From contig CM043944.1 of assembly GCA_014529385.2 (NCBI GenBank), positions 64,934,248 to 64,998,247 on the forward strand: a stretch of DNA of 64,000 bases, read 5' to 3'. A program made the translations under genes and the position numbers. The notes under the pieces were generated by a model, which saw only the letters and a list, made by a program, of their open reading frames with translations, ran no database searches and was not told where the DNA came from. Positions within the stretch are counted from its first letter, which is position 1. Each line of letters opens with the position of its first letter. This DNA is from Adiantum capillus-veneris (Eukaryota; Streptophyta; Polypodiopsida; Polypodiales; Pteridaceae). Below, one piece after another: positions 9,125 through 20,300 of the stretch.

Positions 9125-11152
9125 ATAGTAACTGATCAAGAACGTGTAGAAATGTTTGAGGTGGTCCTTAGGAAAGATGCTAGCACTTGGTTTGACTCTT
9201 TGCCTGAGGAAGTTAAAGGGAATTACACGGAAGTTTTGAATGGTTTCAAGAAATACTTCTTTGATCCCCAAAACACTCAGAAATTATGGCAAGACATTGT
9301 TTCTCATAAGAAAAAAGACTTAGATGACTACTACTTGTACAAGCAAGAGTTCCTACGTCTTTGGGCTCTATGGATACGAAATGTTGCTAACCCTGGTGAT
9401 GGTGCAAAATTTCTAAAGAAGGAGAGGTTCATAGCCGGACTCTTTCCTGACCTTAAGGTAAAAGTTGAGGCAGGTGCACCTGCTACTTTTGATGCAGCTG
9501 AAACTAGGGCTGCTGAGAAGTATAGGAAACTCAAGTGCTTAAGGGGAGAGGTTCCAATAGAAGGTCTTAGACCCAAAGGTAAGTCACAAGAATCAACATC
9601 TAGGGAGCTTCCTGAGGTAACGGCTGAAGTGATTGAGAAGTTAAATGAATCTTTAAGTAGCCTGTCAATTCACCTTGCACAAGCTGTAGGTCCAAAGGGA
9701 CAAGCAAAGAAGTCAGAAGAGAGAGAGCCACGAACTAGGAGAGTCTTGCAATGTTGGAATTGCGGAGAGTCTGGACATGGGATGTATAATTGTCCTTGGC
9801 CCCGTGGAGAGCCAAGGAGACCTAACTTGAATTACCCAGTGATGAATGCAGGAGAAGGAGCTGGTCAACAACCAAGGCTTCTACAAAGGCCAAATGGACC
9901 AAGACCACCTCCACAAGGGGTAGAAGGAGTTCCACCTTTGCCAGATCCAAATGTGCATGTGGTAGAGGTGACAAATTCAAATGAGGTTGACATGGAAGCA
10001 AATGGCATTAAGCGTGGCCGAGGGAAAGGTAAGGAGAAAGAAGGAGTTACATCACAAAGTGACCATGGACGAGAAAAGAAGGCAAAGGAGACCAAGGAGG
10101 CTAAGAGGACTCGACGTCGTATCAACCTCCAAGACTTCCCTCTTGGACATGGAATGGCTCCATACAACGTGTTGGAAGACATGAGAGGTAAGGGTCCTGA
10201 TATCTCATGGCCTCAATTTCTTGCATTATGTCCACAAGTTAGGAGGGATTTAACAAGGGCAGTTAGCACTAGGAGAAAGGTAAAAGAGAGTGTGCCTGTT
10301 GTAAAAATTGCACAAGCTGAAATGAATGAGGACATTACACCTGTGCTAGATTGTTACATAAAAGGGAGATTGGTTAGGAAAGGTCTAGTGGATGGGGGTG
10401 CACAAATTTGCATCATGACAGAGGGACTCATGCAAAGACTAGGCATGCACATCCATGAGACACATGCAATTAAGGTCAAGATGGCAAACAATAGCAAGGC
10501 TAGGTGCATAGGCATTTGTAAAAATGTTTTTGTGGAGGCCTTTGGCATTAAGAAGGCAATGGATTTCTATGTCATGTCTACCAAAGGAAATGGTTACCCA
10601 TTTATCCTAGGGAGACCGTGGCTAATGAAAATGCGAGCTTTGCAGGATTGGGAGAGTGGAAAGCTAATTTGCAGGAACGACAATCATAAGAAGGTTGTCT
10701 TTGACATGAAGGAGCAACGCCAAGAGGGGCTCCATGAAGAATCATCTCAAAGTGAGACGGAAGAAGGTTGGACCGATAGCACTTCAGAAGAAGAAAGTAG
10801 CGGCAGCATTACTGAAGAGGAGTCTTCCATCGAAGTCATGGGGGTAAGGTTTAAGCCAAGCAACCAAGAGACCTCTTGTCAAGGCTTGGAGGAGGTAGGT
10901 CCTCAAGAGAACGAAGGTGTTCAAGATGAAGGAATGCTAGAAGGTATGCTATCTACAACACTTACAAAGGATGAAAGAGAGGAGTTCAAATGTGTGCAAA
11001 GGAAATTTCCTAGGCTTTTTGCTAAAGACTACACCGATGTGCGTGGAGTAGATGCTGTTCAACACAAAATTGAGTTGAAGCCAGAGGCCACACCTAAGGC
11101 TCAGAAGCTACGAAGGCTAGGAGTCATCAAGGAGCAGGCTTTACTCAAGTAG
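9125..11152 (+). pseudogene. gag-pol: Tat-A gag, protease and start of reverse transcriptase
   Basis: One long frame. A Retrotrans_gag region (KKYFFDPQNTQKLWQDIV, then NFLKKERF-like FLKKERFIAGLFPDLKVKVE) is followed by a zinc knuckle CWNCGESGHGMYNC at 9752-9793. A basic linker leads to a retropepsin-like protease with LVDGGAQICIMT (Asp codon 10391-10393) and a flap/hydrophobic region ending ILGRPWL. An acidic linker then leads into the first reverse transcriptase motif (HKIELKPEATPKAQKLRR). The frame ends at TAG 11150-11152, where the Tat-B copy reads on. Compared with Tat-B Gag the first ~45 residues are absent because of the deletion into the LTR, so no genuine start codon exists; the first internal ATG is 9152. 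Confidence 0.88.
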
Positions 11153-11590
11153 GTAAGAAAGCTTCTAGCAGCAGGTTTCATTTATCCAGTGGAGAATTCA
11201 GAGTGGGTCTCTCCCGTTGTTGTCACTCCTAAGAAAAACGGAAAGTGGAGGGTGTGTGTGGATTACCGTCCACTCAATGAGGCAACAAAAAGAGATCACT
11301 TTCCCCTCCCATTTCAGGATGAGATACTAAATGAGGTAGCTGGTCATGAGAAGTACACTGTGTGCGATGGTTACTCAGGTTACTTTCAAATAGGGATTGC
11401 ATTGGAGGATCAATTGAAAACAACCTTTATCACTCCTTGGGGTTGTTATGCTTTTAGAGTCATGCCATTTGGTCTGACAAATGCTCCTGCAACATTCCAA
11501 CGTTTCATGAATATGGTGTTTCAAGCATTCTTTCAAGAAGCTCTGCGACATGGGAGGTCAACTCAACCCCGACAAGTGCCATATAGGTGA
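11153..11590 (+). pseudogene. pol: Tat-A reverse transcriptase, N-terminal half, catalytic box deleted
   Basis: Same frame as the preceding segment, separated only by the TAG. Conserved motifs: SEWVSPVVVTPKKNGKWRVC, VDYRPLNEATKRDHFPLPF, YSGYFQI and [15 protein letters not shown]. After the FQAFF sequence the frame breaks. The segment carrying the FMDD-type catalytic aspartates, present in Tat-B at about 26615, is missing. The enzyme would be inactive. Confidence 0.88.
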
Positions 11591-12569
11591 GGATGAAGTA
11601 ATCTTGCTTGGTCATAAAGTTTCTTACAAAGGCACTGAAGTGGATCCTTCAAAGGCAAAGGCTCTTATTGAGCTACCATCACCCAAGAGTCTTAAGGAGG
11701 TCATCTCATTCATTCAAAAGGTGAAGTATATGTCACGCTTCATTCACTTAGCCTCGGAGTTACTTCACCCTTTGCAAAAGTTGACACAACAAGTAGAATT
11801 TGCATGGTCTGATGAGCTTGAAGAGTACTTTTGTAACATTAAAGCCATTTTGTCAGAGCTACCAACACTCATGCCTCCTTGTTGGGAGTACACATTCTTT
11901 GTTAGCTCTAGTGCTGGGAAAGAAACAATTGGTGCAGTTTTGCTACAACAAGATCCCTATAGTACCAGGATGAGGCCCATCTACTTTGCTAGTAGGGTCA
12001 TGAATGATTTAGAGAGAGTCTACACGGAGGCAGAACTCATGATGCTTTCTCTCATGTTTGCGATAAGGAAGTTTAGATCCTACTTGCTCCCAAAACCTTT
12101 TGTAATCCTCACCGCAGAGAATTTGTTCCCTTGGGTGTCATCTCAAATGAATCTTAGTACTAGGATCTCAAAGTGGATTATGGAGTTGCAAGAGTTTCAA
12201 TACTCTTTCAAGGTAGAAGATAGTGTGCGTGCACAATTGGCAGGGATTCTCACTTATAGGGTGCATGAAAAGGAGATTAAGGTGCCTGAAGTAAAGACTC
12301 TACCATTGCCACCACCAAAAAGTATTCCTAATGCTTTTACCTTGCTCTTTGATGGAGCTTTTCATCGAGCCACAGGAAAAGCAGGAGGAGGGCTAGTGTT
12401 GCTCAACCCAAGTGGAGAGGTGGTCATGAAAGAGAAGTTCAATCTACCAAGTTCAGCTAGCAACAATGAAGCAGAATATGACACACTACTTCATGGTTTA
12501 AAAATATGCATTGGCCATGGTATACAACGTCTCATGGTAAAAGGGGATGCACTTCTCATTGTGAAGTAG
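11550..12569 (+). pseudogene. pol: Tat-A RT thumb, degenerate RNase H and start of second RNase H
   Basis: Picks up in a different frame at GGQLNPDKCHIGEDEV (RT motif after the catalytic box), continues through the connection (KYMSRFIHLASELLHPL), and then a Ty3-type RNase H in which the usual catalytic Asp region reads VSSSAGKETIG, so it is degenerate. From about 12330 a second RNase H begins: FDGAF (12350), NNEAEYD (12460s), KGDALL (12540s). TAG at 12567-12569 interrupts it where Tat-B has CAA-encoded Gln. Confidence 0.85.
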
Positions 12570-13655
12570 ATTTTAGGCATTTGGGCATGCAAAAATGAAA
12601 GACTAAGGGCCAAAGTTCATACCATCCGTAGGCTATTTAATCAATTTGAGGAGGTGCAATTATATCATATTCCTAGGAAACAAAATGAAGATGCTGATTT
12701 ACTTGCACAACAAGCCGTTGCATGTGTAAAGAAAGAAGTGCAGGTCATCATGGTGGCGGCTGCTATGAAGCAACCGAGGTACCAGGGATTGGAGTCATTG
12801 GCTCCCATCATTGGCTACATTTTGGAGGGTGAGTTTCCACCAAACTTCACAAAAGCTCAGAAGAGGAGACTCATGAAGAAGGCAAGCATGTATCTCTTCC
12901 TAGAAGGCTCCCTCTATCAAAGAGGGAAGGATAAAGTGTGCAGAAGAGTACCAACTATCGCGGAAATTCCAGCCATTCTAAAAGGTTTGCATGAAGAGAC
13001 ATGTGGTGGTCATTTTTCCCAAGAATTAACTGTGAAGAAGATTTTGCTTGCGGGGTATGTTTGGCCAAGTCTGCATGTGGATGTCCAACATTGGTGTAAA
13101 AGTTGTCACAATTGTCAGGTAAATGGGAATAGAAGATTGATTTATGGTCCAAGGCAAATTGTGCTTGCAAATGGACCCTTTGAAAAGTGGGGCATTGATG
13201 CTATGGGTCCTCTGCCTAGGAAAAAAAATGGTAAACTCTACATTCTAGTGGGTGTAGACTATATGACTAGGTGGGTGGAAGCACAAAGTGTGGCAAAGGT
13301 AAATGAGAGGACAGTGAGCAAATTCGTCTACACTCACATTTGTTGTAGATTTGGCACACCTTTGGAGATTGTTTCCGATAATGGTCCAGGGTTTAGAAAG
13401 GGATTGCTCACAGAAGTCTGTGAAGAACTTCACATTCTACATCGTCACAGTACACCCTACTATCCCCAATCAAATGGTTTGGTAGAAAAGGCTAATGGTG
13501 TCATTGCAGGCATCATTAGAAAGATGGTGAAAAACAAGACAAAGTTGTGGGATGACTTCTTGGATGGTTGTGGGCGTATCGAACCACATATAGGGAAGCC
13601 ACGGAGTTCACACCATTTCATTTGGTCTATGGTCAAGAGGCTTTACAGCCAATAG
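12570..13655 (+). pseudogene. pol: Tat-A second RNase H C-terminus and integrase
   Basis: Same frame as the previous segment after the TAG. It completes the archaeal-type RNase H with RKQNEDADLLAQQA (the last acidic residue). Integrase follows: zinc-binding HHCC domain (LHEETCGGHFSQ..., CKSCHNCQ, about 12985-13115), then the catalytic core with WGIDAMGPLP (13190s), VSDNGPGF (13370s) and YYPQSNGLVEKAN (13460s), giving the D,D,E triad. The frame shifts near 13565 within WDDFLDG, and this frame stops at 13655. Confidence 0.87.
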
Positions 13656-14203
13656 AACTAAACATTCCAACAATGCGACTTCATGGCAAATCAGCACAAG
13701 ATGATCAAGAAGCATGGATGGATCGACTTCTTACCTTAGCTGAGCTTGAGTGGAAAAGAGAAGCAGCATACGAGTGCTATAAGAGGAAATCCACACAGAC
13801 AAAGGAGAAGCTTGACAAGAAACTGAAGGACAAAGGCATCAATGAAGGAGATCTTGTGCTAAGGTATGACAATCGACTCGATAATCGTTTTGATGCCAAA
13901 TTTGAAACAAGATGGCAGGGGCCATACATAGTCAAGAAGGCTTTCAATTCAAGTTACTATCAACTTATGGACTTGAATGGGAAAGAGCACTCCAGGAAGG
14001 TAAACGGCTATCGCTTGAAGCCTTACTTGAGTCGCCTTCTACCAAAGGATCTACCAGAGCAAAAGGCAACTATCCCATGTAAGTATTGTTCCATGAAGCA
14101 TGAGTGTAACACAAACCAAAATTCCAAGGGGCCAAACAATGAAGATCTTGTCAAGGACTCTAAAGCACTCTCTTTGGAAAAGATTCTTTCTGATGGTACA
14201 TGA
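13568..14203 (+). pseudogene. pol: Tat-A integrase C-terminal region
   Basis: Continues integrase in the next frame: WAYRTTYREATEFTPFHLVYG, then a helical linker and a C-terminal GPY-type module (RWQGPYIVKKAF, KVNGYRLKPYL). It ends at TGA 14201-14203, 28 bases before the 3' LTR. No chromodomain is present, in keeping with the Tat lineage. The ATG-less start reflects the frameshift. Confidence 0.85.
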
Positions 14204-14216
14204 ATATACCATCATC

Positions 14217-14231
14217 CTGGGGGAGGGCTAA
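14217..14231 (+). promoter_or_regulatory. Polypurine tract of Tat-A
   Basis: GGGGGAGGGCTAA directly before the 3' LTR. The same core occurs in Tat-B at 29478-29491, linking the two families. Confidence 0.8.
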
Positions 14232-15962
14232 TGATAGCCGTTTTTTCGGCTCTCTGTAATTGCCATAGTGAGTTATCTCACCCTATCAAATCACTCAAAC
14301 ACTGTGGTTACCCTCACCCTTTCACTGTATATAGGTAGGTGCGTGTGAGTTAGGGGACTTTTCTCATATCTCCTTACTGAAATAAAAAACCCTCAATTAG
14401 CTAGTCATTGGGCTAGTTGAGCCAAAAAAAATAAAAAATAAAAAAAATAAAAAAATATAAGTATATTATGGCCCATGCGTATGTAAATATTTCTTTGTAT
14501 ATAGGGCCTAAATAAAAGATTTTTTCATGATTATTTTGGTATTTATTTAAATATTTCTACCTAGGTGTCTGTTATTTATGCTCTGTACATTGCCTCACTA
14601 TTACCACAATTTTTCTTACCATTTTTCATACTCTTTATTCCATATAGAAATATTTTCATGTAAGCTTCTCTTATATTTGGTGTAACTCCACCCCAACGAA
14701 ATTCAAAAAAACTAGTTTTATTTATGTGTATATTTTTTCACTATTGTGATTTTTCCCTTCCTACATCTATTTTGTTTTTTTTTGTAAAAAATTAGAACAC
14801 CAAAAATATTTATCTTTTTATGGTAGCCTCATAATGAGAGAGATTTCTTTTGACTCCTTTATATTTTTTTTCACTTATATTATTTATATTTGACATGTAC
14901 ATATTTTTTAGACCCCTCAATATTTGATTTTCTTAGTTGTACTATTCACTTATATCATGATCTCAACAATATCTTCAATTATAGACCTACCAAATAAGGT
15001 CAAGGGTAGGTGGCATGCATACATGCACTATGGAGGGCTCACTCTTGGAGGTATTCAAAAGAATCATCCAAAGAAGGACCCCACAAGGACCTTGTGCAGT
15101 GGAAAAAAACGGTCGGTTTTGCTGAATTTTTAAAGTTCACTTGCTCTCCGAATTTGAAAAGGTGATACAAACAAAAGTTGTAGCTCGTGGGCTGAACTTT
15201 TGCCTCAAATTTTTTCATATTTTTTTGAGCTACGAGCTGTGAGCTATGATTTTATTAGTGGACCCTAGTTTTCCCATGCTATGCAGCCACACTCTCTCTT
15301 CCACTTTATCATTTTCCTCTTTCACACACACTTCTCCACTCATCATCCCCACCTTTCTCACCACTCCTCTCTGCACCCTACTCACCTTCTCCTCAACCTT
15401 GAAGAATAAGAGAAACCATGGTGAACTCATACCTCCCACACACAATTCCATTCCAAAATTGACCACCTAGTCTCATTTTTCCTCCTCCAAATTACCCATA
15501 TCTATAAAAAAAAACCACAAAATTCAGCCTCTTCTCTTAAAAGACAGCATCATGGTGGTTGATTACTCAGCTTCAATTACCTTGTCTCTCAAGGACGGTC
15601 AAGAGTGGAGAAAAAATGTACCGTCAAAGCTAATGGACCGTCAACAAGCGTCAAAATTGGCCCTACTCAAGACACTTGGAGCATCAACCTTGTAAGAAAT
15701 CCACCTTTTCTTACCTCTTAAGAGTTTTTCTTCCTTATTTGTATCCTACATGGATACTCCCATTGTAAATATCCAATTCCATTTGTAAATTAATACTAAC
15801 TCTACTAACACTAACCCACTATGAAAAGTCCTATCACCTCCATTTCTCTCCTCTCTCTTTCCCCACCAACTTCTTGATAATTCCAAGCAAAAGAAATTAG
15901 ATAAATTGCTGAAAATCTAACCCAACCATGGTTAGAGGAGTAACCCTAGCCTTCAAAATTTC

Positions 15963-15970
15963 TATAAAAG
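15963..15970 (+). promoter_or_regulatory. TATA box in the Tat-A 3' LTR
   Basis: TATAAAAG, conserved at 57313-57320 in the solo LTR, suggests transcription starts about 30 bp downstream. Confidence 0.6.
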
Positions 15971-16630
15971 GAGGGTGTAGCTAGCACAAAAAGTGGGGAG
16001 AAGAAAGAGCACTATGCTATAGCTTGAGAAGCCAAGCTCAACCTCTTGAGAAGGAGCTCTTGAGTGGAATCTCATTGGCATTAGTCATATGTATGTGTTG
16101 TATTAGGGGTGATTAGCAAGGGAACTCTATGCCATTGTAAGAGAGAGTGATCATTAAATTGAGAGTAGGAAATCTATCATTTCTCCTACTAGAGTAAGCC
16201 CAACATTTGCTGAATCAAGGAGGGTGAATTTGGACTAAGCATGGATACCTTGTCTCCCTTCCAACGTGAAGTCATGGACAATAATGATGTGTAAGTGTCT
16301 TGGTGTTTTATTTAAGTTCTTGATAGCTTGTCTCCGGGTATTGTTATCAATTTAGCCATAAATCCCACATGCTGTAAGAGGGCGACAGGGTGGAGAGGAC
16401 TCCCCTGGCCTTAAGACAGTGATTGGGGTGGATTTTTTCTTGTGATGTGTTGTGGTGTAATTTACTCAGGCTATGTTGAACAAATACTAATCTCACTTTG
16501 ATTGGTCATGACAGATTTGTAAGAAGGCATTAGTGCAACAAGCACCCCCTTCCCCCTTCTCTCTCTTTCTTACATATATATATTTATGTTTGCTTGATCA
16601 TTAATGATACACTTCAAAGAAGCCCGAGCA

Positions 16631-16633
<3 letters not shown>

Positions 16634-16663
<30 letters not shown>
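16634..16663. repeat. (CT)n microsatellite in LTR
   Basis: Also present at the equivalent point of the solo LTR (57981-58009), so it is an inherited LTR component. Confidence 0.85.
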
Positions 16664-16666
<3 letters not shown>

Positions 16667-16925
16667 TTTTAGTGTGTGAGAGTGTTCCATTGGTGTTAGG
16701 GTTAGTGTAAATTCTTTGCTTGTTTGTGGGTTGCTCTAACGATTCTCCTCTTTTGAGTCCTAGTTCGCTCTTAAACTAGGTGGTGCCCCTTGTGTAGTTG
16801 GGATTTGGCTGGGGGTTTGTTGTTTTGGTTTGTGTTGTGTTGTGCCCCAGCCCCATTGAGCAGCACGGGAGCCTTGAAGGGTGTCTAGAGGTTGCTCTTC
16901 TTATTGCCCGCCCCGGACCGCTTTA

Positions 16926-16929
16926 GTAT
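16926..16929 (+). repeat. Target-site duplication GTAT (right, Tat-A)
   Basis: Matches 8738-8741. Confidence 0.75.
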
Positions 16930-17224
16930 GAAATATGCAGATATAGTTTGAGATTGGTATAGCTTGCAGGTAGCAGGTTTACATGTGTTTTTAGACAGGT
17001 ATACGTCCATAGAGCCACTCGGTCAGGAGTGAGCTGTTTTGTTAGGGTTTTGGCAGTGCAATGCATGCCATTTGTGGATTTTTCTACTGAGACACTGAGT
17101 GTCTATTTCCATGCGTATATGATGAGATTTTTGAGTTTTTTCTCAGTTTTCAGTGTCGGAGTTTTTGCAAATTATCGCCATGGTTTATGCGTATTCACAA
17201 TTTACTCTCTGATGATTTAATGGT
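16930..17224. other. Unassigned sequence between Tat-A and copia
   Basis: Formerly contiguous with 8600-8737. No domain or repeat recognised. Confidence 0.35.
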
Positions 17225-18004
17225 TTAGTTGACTCCCACTTTGGCAGTTATCTGTAATTTTTTGGTTTGCATTTTGCGTTGAGTTTTGACTTTTACACAC
17301 TCAACCGTAGATGTGAAGACTGCCCTATACTCAGCCTCACAGCTCGAAGTGGCCACAGTAGGTTGCTTCTTGCTCAACCATGATATACATGAACTGCCAA
17401 GCATGAAACAAAAACCACTTGTGGACACTCGCGTGTCAAAACAACCAGCCCAATTTGAGTCCGAAAAAGCATGTAAGTCTGGCGGCAATGACTCCCCTTT
17501 GGGATAAAACAAGCCAAGATGTAAAGTGCCACTAAGGTAGCGGAAAATCCTCTTGACAGCCTGCCAATGCTTAGACCCTGGGCTATGCATAAATCTGCTC
17601 ACCTGTGAGACTGCAAACTGAATATCCGGCCTCGTGTTGCATACATAAATGAGGCAGCCAACGGCAGTTTGGTAAAGAGTGACATCAGCAGAATCGCCAG
17701 CATCATGTAGACTCAACTTCAAACCTGTTTCCATGGGAGTGGCAATAGGTTTGTAATCCTCAAGTCCAAACTTACATAGCAATGTCTCTATGTAACTTTT
17801 CTGACACAAGGCAATACCACCATCACACTGCTTAAACTGTATACCCAAGTAATGATGCAACAGCCCCAAATATTTCATCTTGAAAGTAGCATTCAAATCA
17901 GCCTTAAATTCAAAAATATGTCTCTCATTTGGTCTAGTGATCAGCAAATCATCGACATAAAGAACCACAATGAGAAGTACATCATCCTCACACTTTACAT
18001 ACAA
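17225..18004 (-). pseudogene. pol: copia reverse transcriptase (YVDD) and truncated RNase H
   Basis: Encodes the C-terminal part of the copia RT: VVLYVDDLLIT (catalytic Asp pair), HHYLGIQFKQ, YKPIATPMETG, YLSGTLHLGL, then the RNase H motifs DSNWAGCFDTRVSTSG and VATSSCEAEYRAV. After about 17290 the sequence ceases to match RNase H and runs into a lysine-rich tail, so the last acidic region is lost. It is joined to the preceding RT segment by a frameshift. Confidence 0.88.
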
Positions 18005-18405
18005 TGTGCTTTATGTTGGACTATTACAAAAGCCTCGTTTGACCAAATGAGTGTCAGCTTTCTCATATACCAAGCACATGGAGATTGCTTCAACCCATAC
18101 AAAGCCTTCTTACATCTGCACACTTTGTCCTCTTGTCCTTTTATGACAAAACCGCGAGGCTGCCTTACATAAGCTTCCTCAAATATGTCACCATTCAAGA
18201 AAGCAGTAACAATGTCTGATTGATGTACATCCCAACCAAAATGAGCTGCCAAAGCACATAGAAAATTCACAGTAGTCATACAACAAGTGGGAGCAAATGT
18301 CTCTTCATAATCTATGCCTTTTTGTTGTGCATAACTCTTTGCAACAAGTTGAGCCTTATGGCGATCGATCTCACGATCGGGCTTGCGTTTCAACTTGTAA
18401 ACTCA
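17995..18405 (-). pseudogene. pol: copia reverse transcriptase, N-terminal part
   Basis: Shows REIDRHKAQLVAKSYAQQ, YEETFAPTCCMTTVNFL, DVHQSDIVTAFLNGDI and KALYGLKQSPCAWY, all standard RVT_2 motifs. A TGA at 18405-18403 in place of the conserved Trp separates it from integrase in the same frame. After AWY the frame shifts by two bases and the native frame also meets a TAA before the YVDD segment. Confidence 0.87.
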
Positions 18406-19638
18406 CTTCGTACCAATGGCCTTTTTTCCAGGAGGCAAATCACATAAAGTCCATGTGTCATTTTCTATAAGTGCATCATATTCTGATTCCATGGCAGCCA
18501 TCCAATTTTCTGAATTCTGTGCTTCATCAAAAGACAGAGGCTCCTCAATGTCATGTAAGCTAGACACAACCAAAGCATAACAATTTGATGCATAAGATGC
18601 ATGGCGAGAGTCTGAACGAGTACGACTAGACAAAGGTGCGTCCAATTTACTGTCACACAAAGTGTGCACCAACCATTTTGGCATACCTCTAGCCTGCTCA
18701 TTTTCAGCCCTTTCCTCATCAAGTACATCATGTACATCTGCATCAGTAATGGGCTGATCTGTAACATTTTCAGAAACCCCCATAGGCTGTACATTTGCCT
18801 CATTGGAACTTACATTCGTATTTCCACCACCAAAAAGACGCAATAACATTTCATAAATGTTCTGTGAGCTTACATTACTGCCTCTAGTACATGAGAGTAA
18901 GGGCTGAACAAAATCTTTCACAAACACTACATCCCGTGAAACCAGAATACGTTTTGTTTGCGGATGATACAACTTGTAACCTTTGCTTTCAGCACTATAA
19001 CCAACAAAAATACATTTGACAGCCTTATCATCCAATTTTCCGCGCTGTGTTTGTGGCACCAAAGCATATGCCAAACAGTCAAAAACACGCATGTGCTCAA
19101 TAGAAGGCTTTCTATTATGCCATGCTTCATATGAAGTAATAGACTGCAAAGCTTTCGTAGGACACCTATTAAGTATATAAGTGGCACACATGATGGCCTC
19201 AAGCCATAAGGAATGCGGCAAAGCTTGACTTTTGACCATACATCGTGCCATTTCCGTCAGTGACCTGTTTTTCCTCTCAGCAATACCATTTTGTTGAGGT
19301 GTATAAGGCACTGTACATTGGTGTTTTATCCCACAACTAGCCAGAAATGCATTAAATTCATGAGACATATACTCCCCCCCTCGATCGGAAGAGAGGGTGT
19401 CCATAGTATATTTCGAGACATTTTCAGCCATGGCCAAAATTTTTTTGCAGCACACAAAAACTTCGGACTTCGCTTTAAGCGGAAATACCCATGCATACCT
19501 AGAGTAATCATCAATGAACGTCACGAAGTAAAGGTAATTGCCCAAGGACGGATTTTGCATGGGCCCATAAACATCATTATGCACAAGCTGCAACATGCAT
19601 GTGGCCCAAACTGAACCATCCTTTGGAAACTTAGAACA
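18403..19638 (-). pseudogene. pol: copia integrase core and linker
   Basis: The rve catalytic core is recognisable: VHNDVYGPM (first Asp), DTLSSDRGGEY (second Asp) and PQQNGIAERKNRSLTEMARC (Glu). After it come SLWLEAIMCATYILNRCPT, CIFVGYSAESKGYKLYHP and the variable linker leading to RT (WTLCDLPPGKKAIGTK). The segment is in frame with the upstream GAG-pre-integrase domain but separated by TAG at 19641-19639. The core residues are all present, so decay is by nonsense rather than catalytic loss. Confidence 0.9.
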
Positions 19639-19870
19639 CTACATCTTACCCAAAATACAACCTTCACAAACATGTTTGATAGGTGCTTCAAGAGGCGGCA
19701 AAGAAGCAACCATATCAGATTTCTGCAAACGCAGCAAACTGGCAAAATTCAGATGATCAAAACGTGCATGCCAAAGTTTTGCATCTGAAATAGCCCTTGA
19801 ATCTGCAACAGCATTTGCAAAATTTTGTCCACACTTGTCATACAAGGTGAACTTATACAGCCCACGGCAT
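19639..19870 (-). pseudogene. pol: copia GAG-pre-integrase zinc domain
   Basis: LWHARFDHLNFASLLRLQ followed by CEGCILGKM gives the H-H-C-C pattern of the copia pre-integrase domain. TAG at 19641-19639 ends the frame; the homology continues into integrase. Upstream it is fused in another frame directly to the end of gag: no DSG protease motif is found, so the protease core appears to be deleted. Confidence 0.82.
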
Positions 19871-20300
19871 CATGGACAGCAGGATTGTAAGTGCACTCTG
19901 CGCTAAAAGCCCATTCTGCATCAACATCACCAACACAGTCTCCTTTCACAGAAGACTCAACAATGGCTGCATTTGTAGTGGAACCAGCATTTGCAGTGGA
20001 GCCACCCTCTTTCTTCTTAGCCTCTTTTGCCTTCAACTTTGGACACTTCTTGATCAAGTGATCATTTGCTTTACAATAATGGCAACGCATCTTCTTTTTT
20101 CCCTTATCACTAAAGTTTTCAGACGAATTGCTGCCAGTAGAAGCATTAGGAACAGTATTTTTGCCACTCGTAGCAGAACCATAAGAAGTGGCTGCATTGC
20201 TGTTACCAACCTTTCTTTGAGAAGCAATAAAAGCCTGTTCAACTGCACGCTGTCTAGTCTTGTTTTTTCTGGAAAGTGACTCTTGCATTGAAGATCAAAT
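19749..20300 (-). pseudogene. gag: copia gag C-terminal part with zinc knuckle
   Basis: Starts within MQESLSRKNKTRQ, the end of the UBN2 capsid region, then VEQAFIASQRK, a Ser/Asn-rich linker and CHYCKANDHLIKKC (CX2CX4HX4C). The long capsid N-terminus that should precede this is missing: only ~260 bp of non-coding leader separate it from the primer site. The frame runs into non-homologous residues past about 19870. Confidence 0.85.

Larger units (their letters stand above)
8742..16925 (+). mobile_element. Tat-like Ty3/gypsy retrotransposon Tat-A, defective
   Basis: Bounded by TGATAGCCG at 8742 and a 3' LTR ending at 16925, with GTAT duplicated outside both ends. Order of parts: truncated 5' LTR (8742-9119), gag without its N-terminus, protease, reverse transcriptase, degenerate RNase H, second (archaeal-type) RNase H, integrase, polypurine tract, full 3' LTR (14232-16925). 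A second RNase H before integrase is the hallmark of the Tat/Ogre lineage. Most of the 5' LTR, the primer site, the leader and the start of gag are deleted. Reverse transcriptase has lost its catalytic box and there are several stops, so this copy cannot act by itself. A solo LTR of the same family lies at 55585-58183. Confidence 0.9.
14232..16925 (+). repeat. 3' LTR of Tat-A (2694 bp)
   Basis: Starts TGATAGCCG and ends GGACCGCTTTA just before GTAT. End points are set by comparison with the solo LTR at 55585-58183 and by the target duplications. TATAAAAG at 15963 is a plausible promoter. A (CT)n run lies at 16634-16663. The terminal CA has become TA. Confidence 0.85.

Noticed and set aside
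9865-10182. 105-codon minus-strand frame within Tat-A gag
   Set aside because: Shadow of the gag-pol frame.
16779-16800. GGTGGTGCCCCTTGTG in the Tat-A LTR as a primer site
   Set aside because: It resembles the Tat-B primer site but lies about 130 bp inside the LTR, before its end at 16925.
18465-19614. Several 90-110 codon frames overlapping copia integrase in other frames
   Set aside because: Shadows of the integrase reading frame on the minus strand.
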